DNA of 64,000 nt from an uncultured Pseudomonadota bacterium (lineage in GTDB: Bacteria; Myxococcota_A; UBA796; SXON01): the NCBI GenBank assembly GCA_903875225.1, contig CAIQVJ010000048.1, positions 80,662 to 144,661 of the forward strand, written 5' to 3'. Below the pieces are notes generated by a model. The model saw only the letters and a list, made by a program, of their open reading frames with translations, had not been told where the DNA came from and searched no databases. This document shows, piece after piece, positions 43,311 to 52,011 of the stretch (positions are counted from its first letter, which is position 1; the number at the start of each line of letters is the position of its first letter). The position numbers were made by a program, and so were the translations under genes.

Positions 43311-44588
43311 TTGTCATCACGGATCCCTGGCTTTTTCAAGCTGACGCCGCTGGAGCGCCGCGCATCTGCGCTCGCTGCAGTTGGCGTACAGCATCGTCCC
43401 GGAGCGTGGGAGGGCCTCGATCTGAGCGTCGCAGACGCGATGATCGAGAACGTCGTGGGGGTCTTCGGACTGCCGAACGGAGTAGCCGTCAACTTGCTGC
43501 TCAACGGCGTGGACCGGCTGGTCCCCATGGTCGTCGAAGAGCCGAGCGTCGTCGCCGCGGTCTCGAACATGTCCAGGCTCACACGCGCCGCGGGCGGCCT
43601 GCACGCGGAGTGTGATCCGAGCGTGATGATCGGGCAGGTTCAGGTCTCCAACCCCGCCCCAGGTGCCGCCGAGCGGCTGCGGGACGCGATCCCGATGCTG
43701 TCCACCATCGCGGTGACCGTGCACCCCCAGCTGGCCGCGTTCGGCGGGGGGCTGCGCGGCATGGAGGTGCGCGAGCTCCTGTACGACGAGCCGGGCGAGG
43801 AGCCCGAGGACATCCTCGTGCTGCACTTCTTCCTCGACTGCGCAGACGCGATGGGCGCCAACATGGTGAACACCATCGCCGAGCGGCTGATGCCCGAGGT
43901 GGTTGCGATCACCGGCGGACGCGCTGGGCTTCGGATCCTGTCGAATCTTGCGGACCGTCGCCTCGTCCGCGCCCACGTCACCATCCCGTTTGCGCTGCTG
44001 GACGAGCCCACAGCCGGCCCCGAGCCGGAGGTCCCCGGCTCGGAAGTGGCAGCCGGCATCGCCGCCGCCTGGCGGTTCGCCTGGGTGGACCCCTACCGGG
44101 CGGCGACGCACAACAAGGGGGTGATGAACGGCATCGACGCCGTGGCGCTCGCGACCGGCAACGACTGGCGCGCGATCGAGGCAGGCGCCCACGCCTGGGC
44201 GGCGCGCGATGGCCAGTACCGGCCGCTCTCCACCTGGAAGGTGCGCGACGGCTCGCTGATCGGCAGGATCGAGCTCCCGATGCAGGTCGGCACCGTCGGG
44301 GGGCCGATCAAGGTGCACCCTACGGTGCAGCAGAACCACGCGCTGGCGCAGATCTCCGGGGCGAGAGACCTCGCGATGCTGCATGCGGCCGTCGGCCTGG
44401 TGCAGAACCTCGGAGCGCTGCGGGCGCTGGCCCGAGAGGGCATCCAGCAGGGCCACATGCGTATGCACGCCCGAACCATCGCGCTGGAGGCGGGCGCTTC
44501 GGGTGAAGCCATCGGCCGCGTCGTCTCCGGGCTGGTGGCTCGCGGAGAGTTCACGGTCCAGGCTGCTCGGGAGATCCTGGGGAGGTAG
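43311..44588 (+). CDS. mvaA: Class II hydroxymethylglutaryl-CoA reductase
   Basis: A 425-residue HMG-CoA reductase that makes (or, in degradative members, oxidises) mevalonate. It begins SSRIPGFFKLTPLERR, as class II enzymes do. Key parts: catalytic Glu in EEPSVVAAVSNMSR, the dinucleotide-binding DCADAMGANMVNTIAE, Lys in THNKGVMNGIDAVALATGND, GTVGGPIKVHP, and catalytic His in EGIQQGHMRMHARTIALEAG. The start is TTG 43311, which is unusual, but the protein would lose its conserved first helix otherwise. It suggests isoprenoid synthesis by the mevalonate route. Confidence 0.93.
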   Translation: MSSRIPGFFKLTPLERRASALAAVGVQHRPGAWEGLDLSVADAMIENVVGVFGLPNGVAVNLLLNGVDRLVPMVVEEPSVVAAVSNMSRLTRAAGGLHAECDPSVMIGQVQVSNPAPGAAERLRDAIPMLSTIAVTVHPQLAAFGGGLRGMEVRELLYDEPGEEPEDILVLHFFLDCADAMGANMVNTIAERLMPEVVAITGGRAGLRILSNLADRRLVRAHVTIPFALLDEPTAGPEPEVPGSEVAAGIAAAWRFAWVDPYRAATHNKGVMNGIDAVALATGNDWRAIEAGAHAWAARDGQYRPLSTWKVRDGSLIGRIELPMQVGTVGGPIKVHPTVQQNHALAQISGARDLAMLHAAVGLVQNLGALRALAREGIQQGHMRMHARTIALEAGASGEAIGRVVSGLVARGEFTVQAAREILGR

Positions 44589-44608
44589 GGCTCGGGCCCA
44601 GCCTCCCC
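44579..44608. terminator. Hairpin between convergent mvaA and korB2
   Basis: GGGGAGG and CCTCCCC (7 bp) enclose a second small inverted repeat (GGGC, GCCC). The structure overlaps the mvaA stop codon and sits in the 27-base gap between two convergent genes, where a bidirectional terminator is expected. It has no T-run. Confidence 0.4.
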
Positions 44609-44615
44609 GGCTCCG

Positions 44616-45626
44616 CTACCCGACCATCCAGGTCTCGCGCCCGGTCACGAGCGCCTGCAGGTCGCCCTTCCCCTTCGCCGCCACGATCTCCTCCACCTGC
44701 GCGTTCATCTCGCGATCGAACGTCGGGCGTTCCTTGCGGTGAATCACGCCCATGGGAACGGGGAAGTCGGGGTAGTCCATCCGCGCGAGGATGGCACCCA
44801 GGAACGGGTCGGTCTCGTCGTGGACGAGGCAGTCATCGGCCGTGATCCCGGCGCCGATGTCCACCACGGTGGGGCGCATCCCGTTGAGCTTGATGCCCTT
44901 CTTCCCGCCAGCGAACACCATCGGCTTCCCGTGCTCGAGGAACAGGCAGCGCTCCTCGCGGATCGTCTTGTCCACGAGCTGGTCCCATGCCCCATCGTTG
45001 AAGATGTTGCAGTTCTGGTAGATCTCGACGAACGACGTGCCCCTGTGGTGGTACGCAGCCTTGAGCACGTCGCGCTGTTGAACGGTGAACACGTCCACGG
45101 ACCGCGCAACGAAGCTCGCATCACAGCCGAGCGCAAACGCCAGCGGCAGCATCGGATGGTCCACAGAGCCGAACGGCGAGGACTTCGTCTTCTTGCCGGC
45201 CTCGGACGTGGGGCTGTACTGGCCCTTGGTGAGCCCGTAGATGCGGTTGTTGATGAGCAGGACCTGAACATCGACGTTGCGGCGGATCATGTGCGCGGTG
45301 TGGTTGCCACCGATGGAGAGCGCGTCGCCATCCCCCGTGACGATCCAGACGGAGAGCTCCGGGCGGGACACCTTCAGGCCCGTCGCGATCGTGGGAGCAC
45401 GCCCGTGGATCGTGTGGAAGCCGTAGCTCGACACATAGTACGGAAAGCGCGACGAGCAGCCGATCCCCGAGACCACCACGAGGTTCTCGCGCGGGATCTG
45501 GAGCTCGGCGAACACCGTCTGCGCCTGGGCGAGGATCGCGTAGTCCCCGCAGCCCGGGCACCACCGGATGATCTGGTCGCTCATGTAGTCCTTCTTCGTG
45601 AGAAGGGGCTTCGGCTCCGTGGTCAT
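44616..45626 (-). CDS. korB: 2-oxoacid:ferredoxin oxidoreductase, beta subunit (second copy)
   Basis: A 336-residue TPP subunit closely similar to KorB at 13330: RWCPGCGDYAILAQAQTVFA, SGIGCSSRFPYYVSSYGFHT, VTGDGDALSIGGNHTAHMIR and NNRIYGLTKGQYSPTSEAGK. Differences are concentrated in the C-terminal third. ATG 45626 overlaps the korA2 stop by ATGA. Two distinct KorAB pairs may differ in substrate (2-oxoglutarate versus branched or other 2-oxoacids) or in expression; sequence alone does not decide. Confidence 0.92.
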   Translation of the reverse strand: MTTEPKPLLTKKDYMSDQIIRWCPGCGDYAILAQAQTVFAELQIPRENLVVVSGIGCSSRFPYYVSSYGFHTIHGRAPTIATGLKVSRPELSVWIVTGDGDALSIGGNHTAHMIRRNVDVQVLLINNRIYGLTKGQYSPTSEAGKKTKSSPFGSVDHPMLPLAFALGCDASFVARSVDVFTVQQRDVLKAAYHHRGTSFVEIYQNCNIFNDGAWDQLVDKTIREERCLFLEHGKPMVFAGGKKGIKLNGMRPTVVDIGAGITADDCLVHDETDPFLGAILARMDYPDFPVPMGVIHRKERPTFDREMNAQVEEIVAAKGKGDLQALVTGRETWMVG

Positions 45627-47446
45627 GCATCGCTCCGCGTCGAGTGGTTCAGGATGGTCTTGTAGATCTCGCTCACCTTGAAGGCCTGGCCCTGCACCTT
45701 GGTGATGGCGATGCAGTCCACCAGCGTTTCGGCACGCAGGATGCGCGAGAGCTGGCCCATGTTCATCTCCGGCACGAGGACCTTCTTGAAGGACCTGAGC
45801 ACCGCCGGGAGGTTTTTCGGCAGAGGATTGAGCCAGCGCAGATGCGCGTAGGCGACCTTGTGGCCGCGGGCCCGGGCCATGTCGACCCCGCTGTGGATCG
45901 CGCCCGCGGTGGAGCCCCACCCGATCAGAAGAAGCTCACCCGGGTCGCCGTGCACCTCCACGTCGGGCACCTCGATGCGCGCGATCTTCTCGGCGCGCAG
46001 GTGGATCATCCGCTCGTGGTTGACCGGATCGTAGGAGACGTTGCCGGTGTGCTCGGCCTTCTCGATGCCGCCGATGCGATGCTCCAGCCCGGGGGTGCCC
46101 GGACGCACCCACGGACGAGCGAGCGTCCCGGCGTCCCGAAGGTAGGCCTTGAAGCCCTCCGGCTCGGTCCGGAATTTCACCGCGAAGTCCTGGATGGAGC
46201 TGACGTCCGGCACCTTCCACGGCTCGGAGCCGTTCGCCAGGTAGCCATCCGTGAGCAGGATGACCGGGCACATGTAGGTGACGGCGACGCGCACAGCCTC
46301 CACCGCAGCGTCGAAGCAGTCGGTCGGCGAGCTGGCAGCGAGCACCGCCAGCGGGGCCTCGCCGTTGCGGCCGTACATCGCCTGCATCAGGTCTGACTGC
46401 TCGGTCTTCGTGGGCAGGCCCGTGGACGGGCCGCCGCGCTGCACGTTGACGATGACGAGCGGGAGCTCCGTCATCACCGCGAGCCCGATGGCCTCGCCCT
46501 TGAGCGCCATGCCGGGCCCGGAGGTCGTGGTGACGCCGATCGCGCCGCCAAAGCTCGCGCCGATCGCCGCGCCGATCGCCGCGATCTCGTCCTCGGCCTG
46601 GAAAGTCTGCACGTTGAACTGCTTGTATCCGGCGAGCTGGTGCAGGATGTCGGACGCCGGGGTGATCGGGTAGCTGCCGAGGAACAGCGGCACTCCCGCC
46701 TTCTGGGAACCCACGACGAGGCCGATGGCCAGTGCCTGACTGCCGAGGATGTTGCGGTAGCGGCCGGCAGGCAGGTCGGCCTTCGGCACTTCGAAACGCG
46801 TCTCGAAGAGCTCGACGGTCTCTGCGTACGCGTGCCCGGCGCGCATCGCGCGCAGGTTCGCCTCCACGAATGGCGGCTTGAACTTCTGCTGGATCCACGC
46901 CTCGGTCGCCATCGGGTCCCGGTTGTAGAGCCAGTAGGCCATGCCGAGCGCGAAGAAGTTCTTGGTACGGTCAACCTCCTTCGTCCCGAGCCCGAGGCCC
47001 TCGATGGCCTCCTTCGTCATCCGCGCCATGTCGACCTTGACCACGCGGTACTCGTCGAGCGAGCCGTCCTCGAGCGGGTTGGACGTGAGCCCAGCCTTCT
47101 CGAAGTCCTTCGGCGTGAACTTCTCCTGGTTCGCGACGACCATGCCGCCCTTCTTGAGGTCTGCGATGTTCGCCTTGAGCGCCGCCGGGTTCATCGCGAA
47201 CAGCACCTCGGGCGCATCGCCGGGGGTGAAGATGTCGCTCGAGGAGAACCGGATCTGGAACCCGGACACGCCAGCCAGCGTGCCGGCAGGGGCCCGGATC
47301 TCCGCTGGGAAGTCCGGAAAGGTCGACAGGTCGTTGCCGGCCAGCGCGGTCGTGTTGGTGAACTGGCTGCCAGTCACCTGCATGCCGTCACCAGAGTCTC
47401 CGGCGAACCGGATGACGACGTCGTCTACGAACTGAAGCGGCTTCAC
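45623..47446 (-). CDS. korA: 2-oxoacid:ferredoxin oxidoreductase, fused gamma-alpha subunit (second copy)
   Basis: A 607-residue paralog, exactly the same length as the KorA at 11510. N-terminal gamma motif VIRFAGDSGDGMQVTGSQFT; alpha motifs GSYPITPASDILHQLAGY, QAEDEIAAIGAAIGASFGG, TTTSGPGMALKGEAIG and QRGGPSTGLPTKTEQSDLMQ. The start is GTG 47446 with AGGAG 5 bases upstream; the longer open frame has no matching family sequence. Upstream, 47447-47635 holds its promoter region and a hairpin. Confidence 0.92.
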   Translation of the reverse strand: MKPLQFVDDVVIRFAGDSGDGMQVTGSQFTNTTALAGNDLSTFPDFPAEIRAPAGTLAGVSGFQIRFSSSDIFTPGDAPEVLFAMNPAALKANIADLKKGGMVVANQEKFTPKDFEKAGLTSNPLEDGSLDEYRVVKVDMARMTKEAIEGLGLGTKEVDRTKNFFALGMAYWLYNRDPMATEAWIQQKFKPPFVEANLRAMRAGHAYAETVELFETRFEVPKADLPAGRYRNILGSQALAIGLVVGSQKAGVPLFLGSYPITPASDILHQLAGYKQFNVQTFQAEDEIAAIGAAIGASFGGAIGVTTTSGPGMALKGEAIGLAVMTELPLVIVNVQRGGPSTGLPTKTEQSDLMQAMYGRNGEAPLAVLAASSPTDCFDAAVEAVRVAVTYMCPVILLTDGYLANGSEPWKVPDVSSIQDFAVKFRTEPEGFKAYLRDAGTLARPWVRPGTPGLEHRIGGIEKAEHTGNVSYDPVNHERMIHLRAEKIARIEVPDVEVHGDPGELLLIGWGSTAGAIHSGVDMARARGHKVAYAHLRWLNPLPKNLPAVLRSFKKVLVPEMNMGQLSRILRAETLVDCIAITKVQGQAFKVSEIYKTILNHSTRSDA

Positions 47447-47587
47447 GTGTGCTCCTGGAGGAAGGATCCGGCCATCGGCCCTTTGGGGGATGGGCCCACG
47501 GATATCACCGGAACAACAATTCTCCAAGCCACAGCTCGTCACGAGATCGACCAGCGGCAACTCTTCAGGAGAGAAGCCGGCTCACCA

Positions 47588-47612
47588 GCGCGACTTCTCG
47601 TCGCGCCTTTTT
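47588..47612 (+). terminator. Hairpin with T-run between korA2 and a lipoprotein gene
   Basis: GCGCGA, a 7-base loop and TCGCGC are followed by CTTTTT on the plus strand. Neighbouring genes are on the minus strand, so as an intrinsic terminator it would act against antisense transcription. On the minus strand it is a hairpin preceded by an A-run, 30 bases beyond the lipoprotein stop at 47636. Confidence 0.35.
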
Positions 47613-47635
47613 CGACCCGCGCGTCGCCGGCGCGA

Positions 47636-48256
47636 TCAGTTGTAGTTGTAGTAGTAGCTGTAGAAGCCGAACGACTTGTAGTCGATGTGGCTCTCATCCC
47701 CGGCGACCTCGGCATAGCCGTAGGCGAACGCGGGGTAGCCGTAGCCGGGGATGTAGAGCATCAAAACGTTCTCGTACGTGTACCCATAGGAGCTCGTGTA
47801 GCTGGGAGCGAAGCCGTAGCCGTAGGCGGAACCGTCGTACATGTCCGCAGACCACAGCGTGCCTGCACAGCTACCGCCGTCCATCGTGCCGGCGCCCCAG
47901 GTGAGGTCGAACTCGAAGGTGCAGTCCGGGCAGTCGAAGGTGGAGGGCACCCCGCTGATGGGGTTCGTCACCCGGCACATCTCTGCACCGGTCATGTCAT
48001 AGGCGACGACCGCCTCGCTGCCCGACCAGGTCTCGGAGGTCAGGTCTGCGGCGCCCTCGGCGTCGACCAGCATGAACGAGGTGTCGGCATCGGCGTCGGT
48101 GTCGGTATCCGTGTCCGTGTCCGTGTCCGTGTCCGCGTCGGTGTCCGTGTCGGCGTCCCCGCCCGTGCCGCTGTCGTCAGCCTTGGGGGTGCACCCGATG
48201 AAGACCACGGGGGCAAACAGGAGAGCCGAGGAGAGCACGATGCGAGAGAGGGTCAT
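47636..48256 (-). CDS. Lipoprotein with Asp-Thr repeat linker
   Basis: A 206-residue predicted lipoprotein (signal LSSALLFAPVVFIGC). Right after the anchor comes an acidic linker of alternating Asp-Thr and Asp-Ala pairs (about 33-60), encoded by a hexanucleotide-like repeat at 48079-48156. The globular part has two Cys pairs and is strikingly rich in Tyr and Gly near the end (MYDGSAYGYGFAPSYTSSYG, SFGFYSYYYNYN). No known domain. Such Asp-Thr stalks are common in surface lipoproteins of myxobacteria-like genomes. Function is unknown. Confidence 0.8.
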   Translation of the reverse strand: MTLSRIVLSSALLFAPVVFIGCTPKADDSGTGGDADTDTDADTDTDTDTDTDTDADADTSFMLVDAEGAADLTSETWSGSEAVVAYDMTGAEMCRVTNPISGVPSTFDCPDCTFEFDLTWGAGTMDGGSCAGTLWSADMYDGSAYGYGFAPSYTSSYGYTYENVLMLYIPGYGYPAFAYGYAEVAGDESHIDYKSFGFYSYYYNYN

Positions 48257-48289
48257 GAAAACTCCGAGAGGGTCCCGGCCGTTAACCCG

Positions 48290-49399
48290 TCACGGAATGT
48301 CTGGACGCCCGGATCGCCATGAAAAAAACCGGTGAAACTGCCGATAGCTCTCGACGATCAACGGGATCGCGGTGCTCTCGTTCGCCTGATGGGCCTGGGC
48401 GCTCTCCCCCGGGCCCAGGTTCACCGCGTCGATCCCGGCGGCTCCGAGCCTCGCGACATCCGTCCATGCCTGCTTGGCGGCCACCGCGTTGCCGTTGAGC
48501 CGCAGGAATTCGGAGAGAAACGCGTTGTCCCCCACCACGCGACCCGAGGGCGCGCGCTCGGCGAACTCGATCTGGAAGGGGCATGACACTGCCCCAGCCA
48601 CCAGATCGTGGAGCTCGGCCTCAGCTTCCTCCACCGCGCGCCCGGGAGCGAACCGGAAGTTGAGGTTGAGCTCGCAGCGATCCGGGATCACGTTCCGGGT
48701 GCGCCCGCCCTGGACGAGCGTCGCCGAGATCACCTCACGGTAGAGATGTCCGTGCAGCACGACATCGCGCGGAACGCGATCCTCGAGCGCAACCAGCAGG
48801 CGCCCGGCGGCGTGGACCGCGTTCCGGCCCTGCCACGGCCTCGCAGAGTGCGCCGCCTGCCCCAGGAGCGTGACCCGAGCATGAAGACTGCCGAGGCAGC
48901 CTACCTGGACCACGTTGTCGGAGGGCTCGAGGCAGAAGGCCAGCGCCGCCTCCCGCAGCCACCCGACCTGCTCGAGCGTGGGGCCGAGCCCGGAGATCGC
49001 CCAGGGGCCCTCCTCCTTGTCGTAGAAGACGAACCCGATGCGGAACGCGAGGCGGTTGGGGTCGAGCCTGCGCGCCAGCTCGAGCATCACCGCGAGGCCG
49101 CTCTTCATGTCGCTCGCGCCGAGCCCCACGATCCGGTCGTCCACGACGACTGGCGGACCGTCACCGGGCTTGGACGGCACCGTGTCGGTGTGCCCCACGA
49201 GCAGGACGAGCGGACGGGAGTCCACGCCCGGCGAGAGCGCGAGAACGGTCTCCCCCACCCGCTCCACCCCAAACGGGGTCTTGCGCAGTTCGGCCTCGAC
49301 ATAGGCGGCACAAGCGGCTTCGTCGCCCGTCACCGATGGAATCGCACACAGCCTCAGCGTCTCCCCGACGAGCGCCCACTCCGGGTCAGACTGCGACAT
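48290..49399 (-). CDS. dapE: Succinyl-diaminopimelate desuccinylase
   Basis: A 369-residue M20-family metallohydrolase of lysine/meso-diaminopimelate synthesis, removing succinate from N-succinyl-LL-DAP. Metal ligands are seen in LLVGHTDTVPSKPGDG (His, Asp), GLGASDMKSGLAVMLELA (bridging Asp), YDKEEGPWAISGLG (Glu-Glu) and a C-terminal His in NLGPGESAQAHQANES. It overlaps dapD, the preceding pathway enzyme, by 14 bases, which supports this role over other M20 peptidases. Confidence 0.9.
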   Translation of the reverse strand: MSQSDPEWALVGETLRLCAIPSVTGDEAACAAYVEAELRKTPFGVERVGETVLALSPGVDSRPLVLLVGHTDTVPSKPGDGPPVVVDDRIVGLGASDMKSGLAVMLELARRLDPNRLAFRIGFVFYDKEEGPWAISGLGPTLEQVGWLREAALAFCLEPSDNVVQVGCLGSLHARVTLLGQAAHSARPWQGRNAVHAAGRLLVALEDRVPRDVVLHGHLYREVISATLVQGGRTRNVIPDRCELNLNFRFAPGRAVEEAEAELHDLVAGAVSCPFQIEFAERAPSGRVVGDNAFLSEFLRLNGNAVAAKQAWTDVARLGAAGIDAVNLGPGESAQAHQANESTAIPLIVESYRQFHRFFSWRSGRPDIP

Positions 49400-50165
49400 C
49401 AAACTCGCGCAGCGCCTGGTTCAGCGTGGTCTTCTGGTCGGTGGAGGCCTGCCGCTTGCCGATGATCAGCGCGCAGGGCACACCGTAGTCACCCGCGGGA
49501 AACCGCTTCTGCCGGGTGCCCGGGATCACCACGCTCCGCGCCGGCACCCGCCCCGAATAGCGCACCTCCACGGGCCCGGTCACGTCCAGGATCGCGGTCG
49601 AGGCCGTGAGCACCACGTTCGCGCCGATCACCGCCTCCTCCTCCACGACCACGCCCTCCACCACGATCGCCCGGCTGCCGATGAACGCCCCGTCCTCCAC
49701 GATGACCGGACGAGCCCCCGGAGGCTCCAACACCCCACCGATCCCCACCCCGCCGGACAGGTGCACGTTGCGCCCGATCTGCGCGCAGCTCCCCACGGTC
49801 GCCCAGGTGTCCACCATGGTCCCAGCACCCACCCGCGCCCCGATGTTCACGTAGGCAGGCATCACGATCGCCCCCGCCTCGACGAACGCGCCGTAGCGGA
49901 TCACGCCGGGCGGCACGATCCGCACGCCGGGCGCAGATTGCTTGAGCGGGATCTTGTCGTGGAACCGGAACGGCCCGACCTCGATCTGCTCCATCTGGCG
50001 CTGCCGAAAGTACTGGAGGATGGCCTGCTTCACCCACACGTGGGTGACCCACTGATCGTCGATCTTCGAGGCCGCACGCAGCTCGCCCCGGTCGAGCAGA
50101 TCCATCACCGCGAGGATCGCATCGGGATCCCCGCGCTCTGCCGATGCCTGGAGGGGGTGGCTCAT
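49386..50165 (-). CDS. dapD: Tetrahydrodipicolinate N-succinyltransferase
   Basis: A 259-residue left-handed beta-helix acyltransferase that succinylates tetrahydrodipicolinate. Motifs: KQAILQYFRQRQMEQIEVGP, PPGVIRYGAFVEAGAIVMPA, YVNIGARVGAGTMVDTWATV, GSCAQIGRNVHLSGGVGIGG, VLEPPGARPVIVEDGAFIGS and RSVVIPGTRQKRFPAGDYGV. It forms an operon with dapE downstream and a small secreted peptide gene 9 bases upstream. Confidence 0.95.
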   Translation of the reverse strand: MSHPLQASAERGDPDAILAVMDLLDRGELRAASKIDDQWVTHVWVKQAILQYFRQRQMEQIEVGPFRFHDKIPLKQSAPGVRIVPPGVIRYGAFVEAGAIVMPAYVNIGARVGAGTMVDTWATVGSCAQIGRNVHLSGGVGIGGVLEPPGARPVIVEDGAFIGSRAIVVEGVVVEEEAVIGANVVLTASTAILDVTGPVEVRYSGRVPARSVVIPGTRQKRFPAGDYGVPCALIIGKRQASTDQKTTLNQALREFDVAV

Positions 50166-50174
50166 CGGGGAAGT

Positions 50175-50360
50175 CTACCCTTTCGCGTCGGACTCGGGCA
50201 TCTCCACGGCAGGCGCATCAGCGTGCTGGGAGTCCGGCATCACCTCGGTCTGCGCATCCTCCTCGTCGTCGTTGAGCGCCGCAGGCCCGAGCATGCCCAG
50301 CGCAACCGCGAGCATCACGGGGGAGGCCTTGTACAGGACGCGGGAGGTGAGCCTTTTCAT
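50175..50360 (-). CDS. Small secreted or membrane-anchored peptide
   Basis: A 61-residue peptide: basic start MKRLTSRVLYK, hydrophobic core ASPVMLAVALGMLGPAAL, then an acidic tail (DDEEDAQTEVMPDS and PAVEMPESDAKG). GGAG lies 6 bases before ATG 50360. It is 9 bases upstream of dapD and probably shares its mRNA. The family is not recognised. Confidence 0.55.
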   Translation of the reverse strand: MKRLTSRVLYKASPVMLAVALGMLGPAALNDDEEDAQTEVMPDSQHADAPAVEMPESDAKG

Positions 50361-50521
50361 CACGAGCTCCGGAGGACAGGAGGACTGTAAGCACTCCCGG
50401 CCGTCCGTCATGTCTCACCGTGCAACGATTTCGGGGGCTTGCTCTCCATCGCTGCCGCCAGTGTCGCAGGCTACAGGCTGCCCGCCACGGCAGCACCCGC
50501 AGGACGGCGCGGCGAGCCGCG

Positions 50522-51325
50522 CTACCCCTGGACCAGCTCCACCAATGCCGGCAGGGCCACCTCCGCCGCGGCGTTCACCCTGCGCACTCCCAGCGGCGCG
50601 GCATCCGTGGAAGGATCGATCGTCCAGACCGGGATTCCTCGCCCTCGGGCCCCCCGGAGCAACGACTCGGTCAACCCGACCGAGAAAGACGTCCCCACGA
50701 AGAGGAGCAGGCCCACCTGCCCGGCCGCCACCTGGACCGCTGCATACTGGTAGCTCTGGTGGTCACCGTAGTACTCGTCGAACCACAGGACATGGGGCCG
50801 GACCAGGGCGCTGCACGCCGGGCACCGGGGCAGCGTCCCGACATCGGGCGCCGCGCGAAACGCATCGAGGTCGACTTCGTCCCGCGGGAGCATCCCCTCC
50901 GGCGCCGCATTGACGCACCCTGGCCGCACGCATCGAACATGGCGCGCACTCCCGTGCACCTCGACGACGGCGCGAGAGCCCGCCGCAACATGGAGCCCAT
51001 CGATGTTCTGCGTGACCAGCATGAAGTTGCGAAGCCGCTCCCCTTCGCGCTTCCAGCTCTCCAGCGCCACGAGCGCCCGATGAGCGGGGTTCGGCAGCTT
51101 CTCCTCCAGCCCGTCGAAGCGTCCCAGGTACCAGCGCCAGGACTCCACCGGGTTCTTCTGGAAGAACCGGTTCGTGCCCATCGTCGTCACGTCGGCTGTC
51201 CACACCGCCCCGGGATCCGTACCACGAAACGTCGGGATTCCGCTCGCGAGGCTGACCCCCGCGCCGGTGCACACCATCAGGGGCGCGTGGGACGCCACGA
51301 GCGCTGAAGCCAGCTCCTCCACCAT
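50522..51325 (-). CDS. SIR2-family NAD-dependent protein deacylase
   Basis: A 267-residue sirtuin. NAD-binding and catalytic parts: LMVCTGAGVSLASGIPTFRG, LVTQNIDGLHVAAGS, the catalytic His in VVEVHGSARHVRC, four zinc Cys (CVRPGC and CPAC), and RPHVLWFDEYYGDHQSY, where class members usually have RP.VV.FGE. The YYGDH insertion is a little unusual. It follows the methyltransferase by 23 bases. It removes acyl groups from Lys in other organisms; targets here are unknown. Confidence 0.9.
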   Translation of the reverse strand: MVEELASALVASHAPLMVCTGAGVSLASGIPTFRGTDPGAVWTADVTTMGTNRFFQKNPVESWRWYLGRFDGLEEKLPNPAHRALVALESWKREGERLRNFMLVTQNIDGLHVAAGSRAVVEVHGSARHVRCVRPGCVNAAPEGMLPRDEVDLDAFRAAPDVGTLPRCPACSALVRPHVLWFDEYYGDHQSYQYAAVQVAAGQVGLLLFVGTSFSVGLTESLLRGARGRGIPVWTIDPSTDAAPLGVRRVNAAAEVALPALVELVQG

Positions 51326-51348
51326 TTCGCACCCGGGACCCACGATCG

Positions 51349-52011
51349 CTACCCCTCCCGCAGCCGCGCCACGAACAGCGAGTGCGGCACGAAGAAGCCC
51401 TCCCTCGCTCGAAGGTGCTCCGCCCGAAGGACCTCGAACCCCGCATCGACCAGCATGTCGCTCCACTCCACGCGGGACCGGAACCGGACCGGCGCGCTCG
51501 CGGTCACGTCGAGCCCCACCGCGACGAGCTCCACGGCCTCCGAGACCAGGCGCTTGGAGAGCGGCACGACGTCGTTCTCCTTCAAGAGGAGTACCCCGCC
51601 GGGCTTCAGGTTCCGCGCGGCCCAGCCCAGCAACGCGGCCGGCTCCGCGACGTGGTGGAGGACGTCCCAGATCACGACGGCATCGGCCCGCGGCAGGCCC
51701 GGGGGCATTCGGGCGAAGTCCGCGCACTCGAACCGGGCGAGGTCCCCGAAAAGCCTGCGGGCACGACCGACCTTGGCTGCATCGACGTCCAGGCCCAGGA
51801 GTTCGCGTCCCGGCGCCTGCACCGCGAGGAGCGCCGAGAGCATGCCGAACCCGCAGCCGAGATCCAGGATGACGCCCCGTTCGGGCAGGATCTCCCCGGC
51901 CACGGAGAACGGAGTCCCGGTCCAGCGCTGCCAGACCCGGAGCCGCCCGCGCAGCCCGTCGCGCGCGGCGCGCTGGCGCACGACATCAAAGGCGGCCCGC
52001 ACTGGCCTCAC
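51349..52011 (-). CDS. Class I SAM-dependent methyltransferase
   Basis: A 220-residue protein. SAM motif I ILDLGCGFGMLSALLA; motif II LLGLDVDAAKVGRARRLF; motif for the acceptor region VVIWDVLHHVAEPAAL; then ARNLKPGGVLLLKENDVVP. It ends FFVPHSLFVARLREG. The start is uncertain between GTG 52011 and GTG 52002; both overlap the upstream reductase gene by 17-26 bases, so translation is probably coupled. The substrate is unknown; a lipid or small molecule is possible. Confidence 0.82.
   Translation of the reverse strand: MRPVRAAFDVVRQRAARDGLRGRLRVWQRWTGTPFSVAGEILPERGVILDLGCGFGMLSALLAVQAPGRELLGLDVDAAKVGRARRLFGDLARFECADFARMPPGLPRADAVVIWDVLHHVAEPAALLGWAARNLKPGGVLLLKENDVVPLSKRLVSEAVELVAVGLDVTASAPVRFRSRVEWSDMLVDAGFEVLRAEHLRAREGFFVPHSLFVARLREG

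Noticed and set aside
48079..48156. CRISPR or promoter repeat
   Set aside because: The repeat is in frame and encodes the Asp-Thr linker of a lipoprotein.
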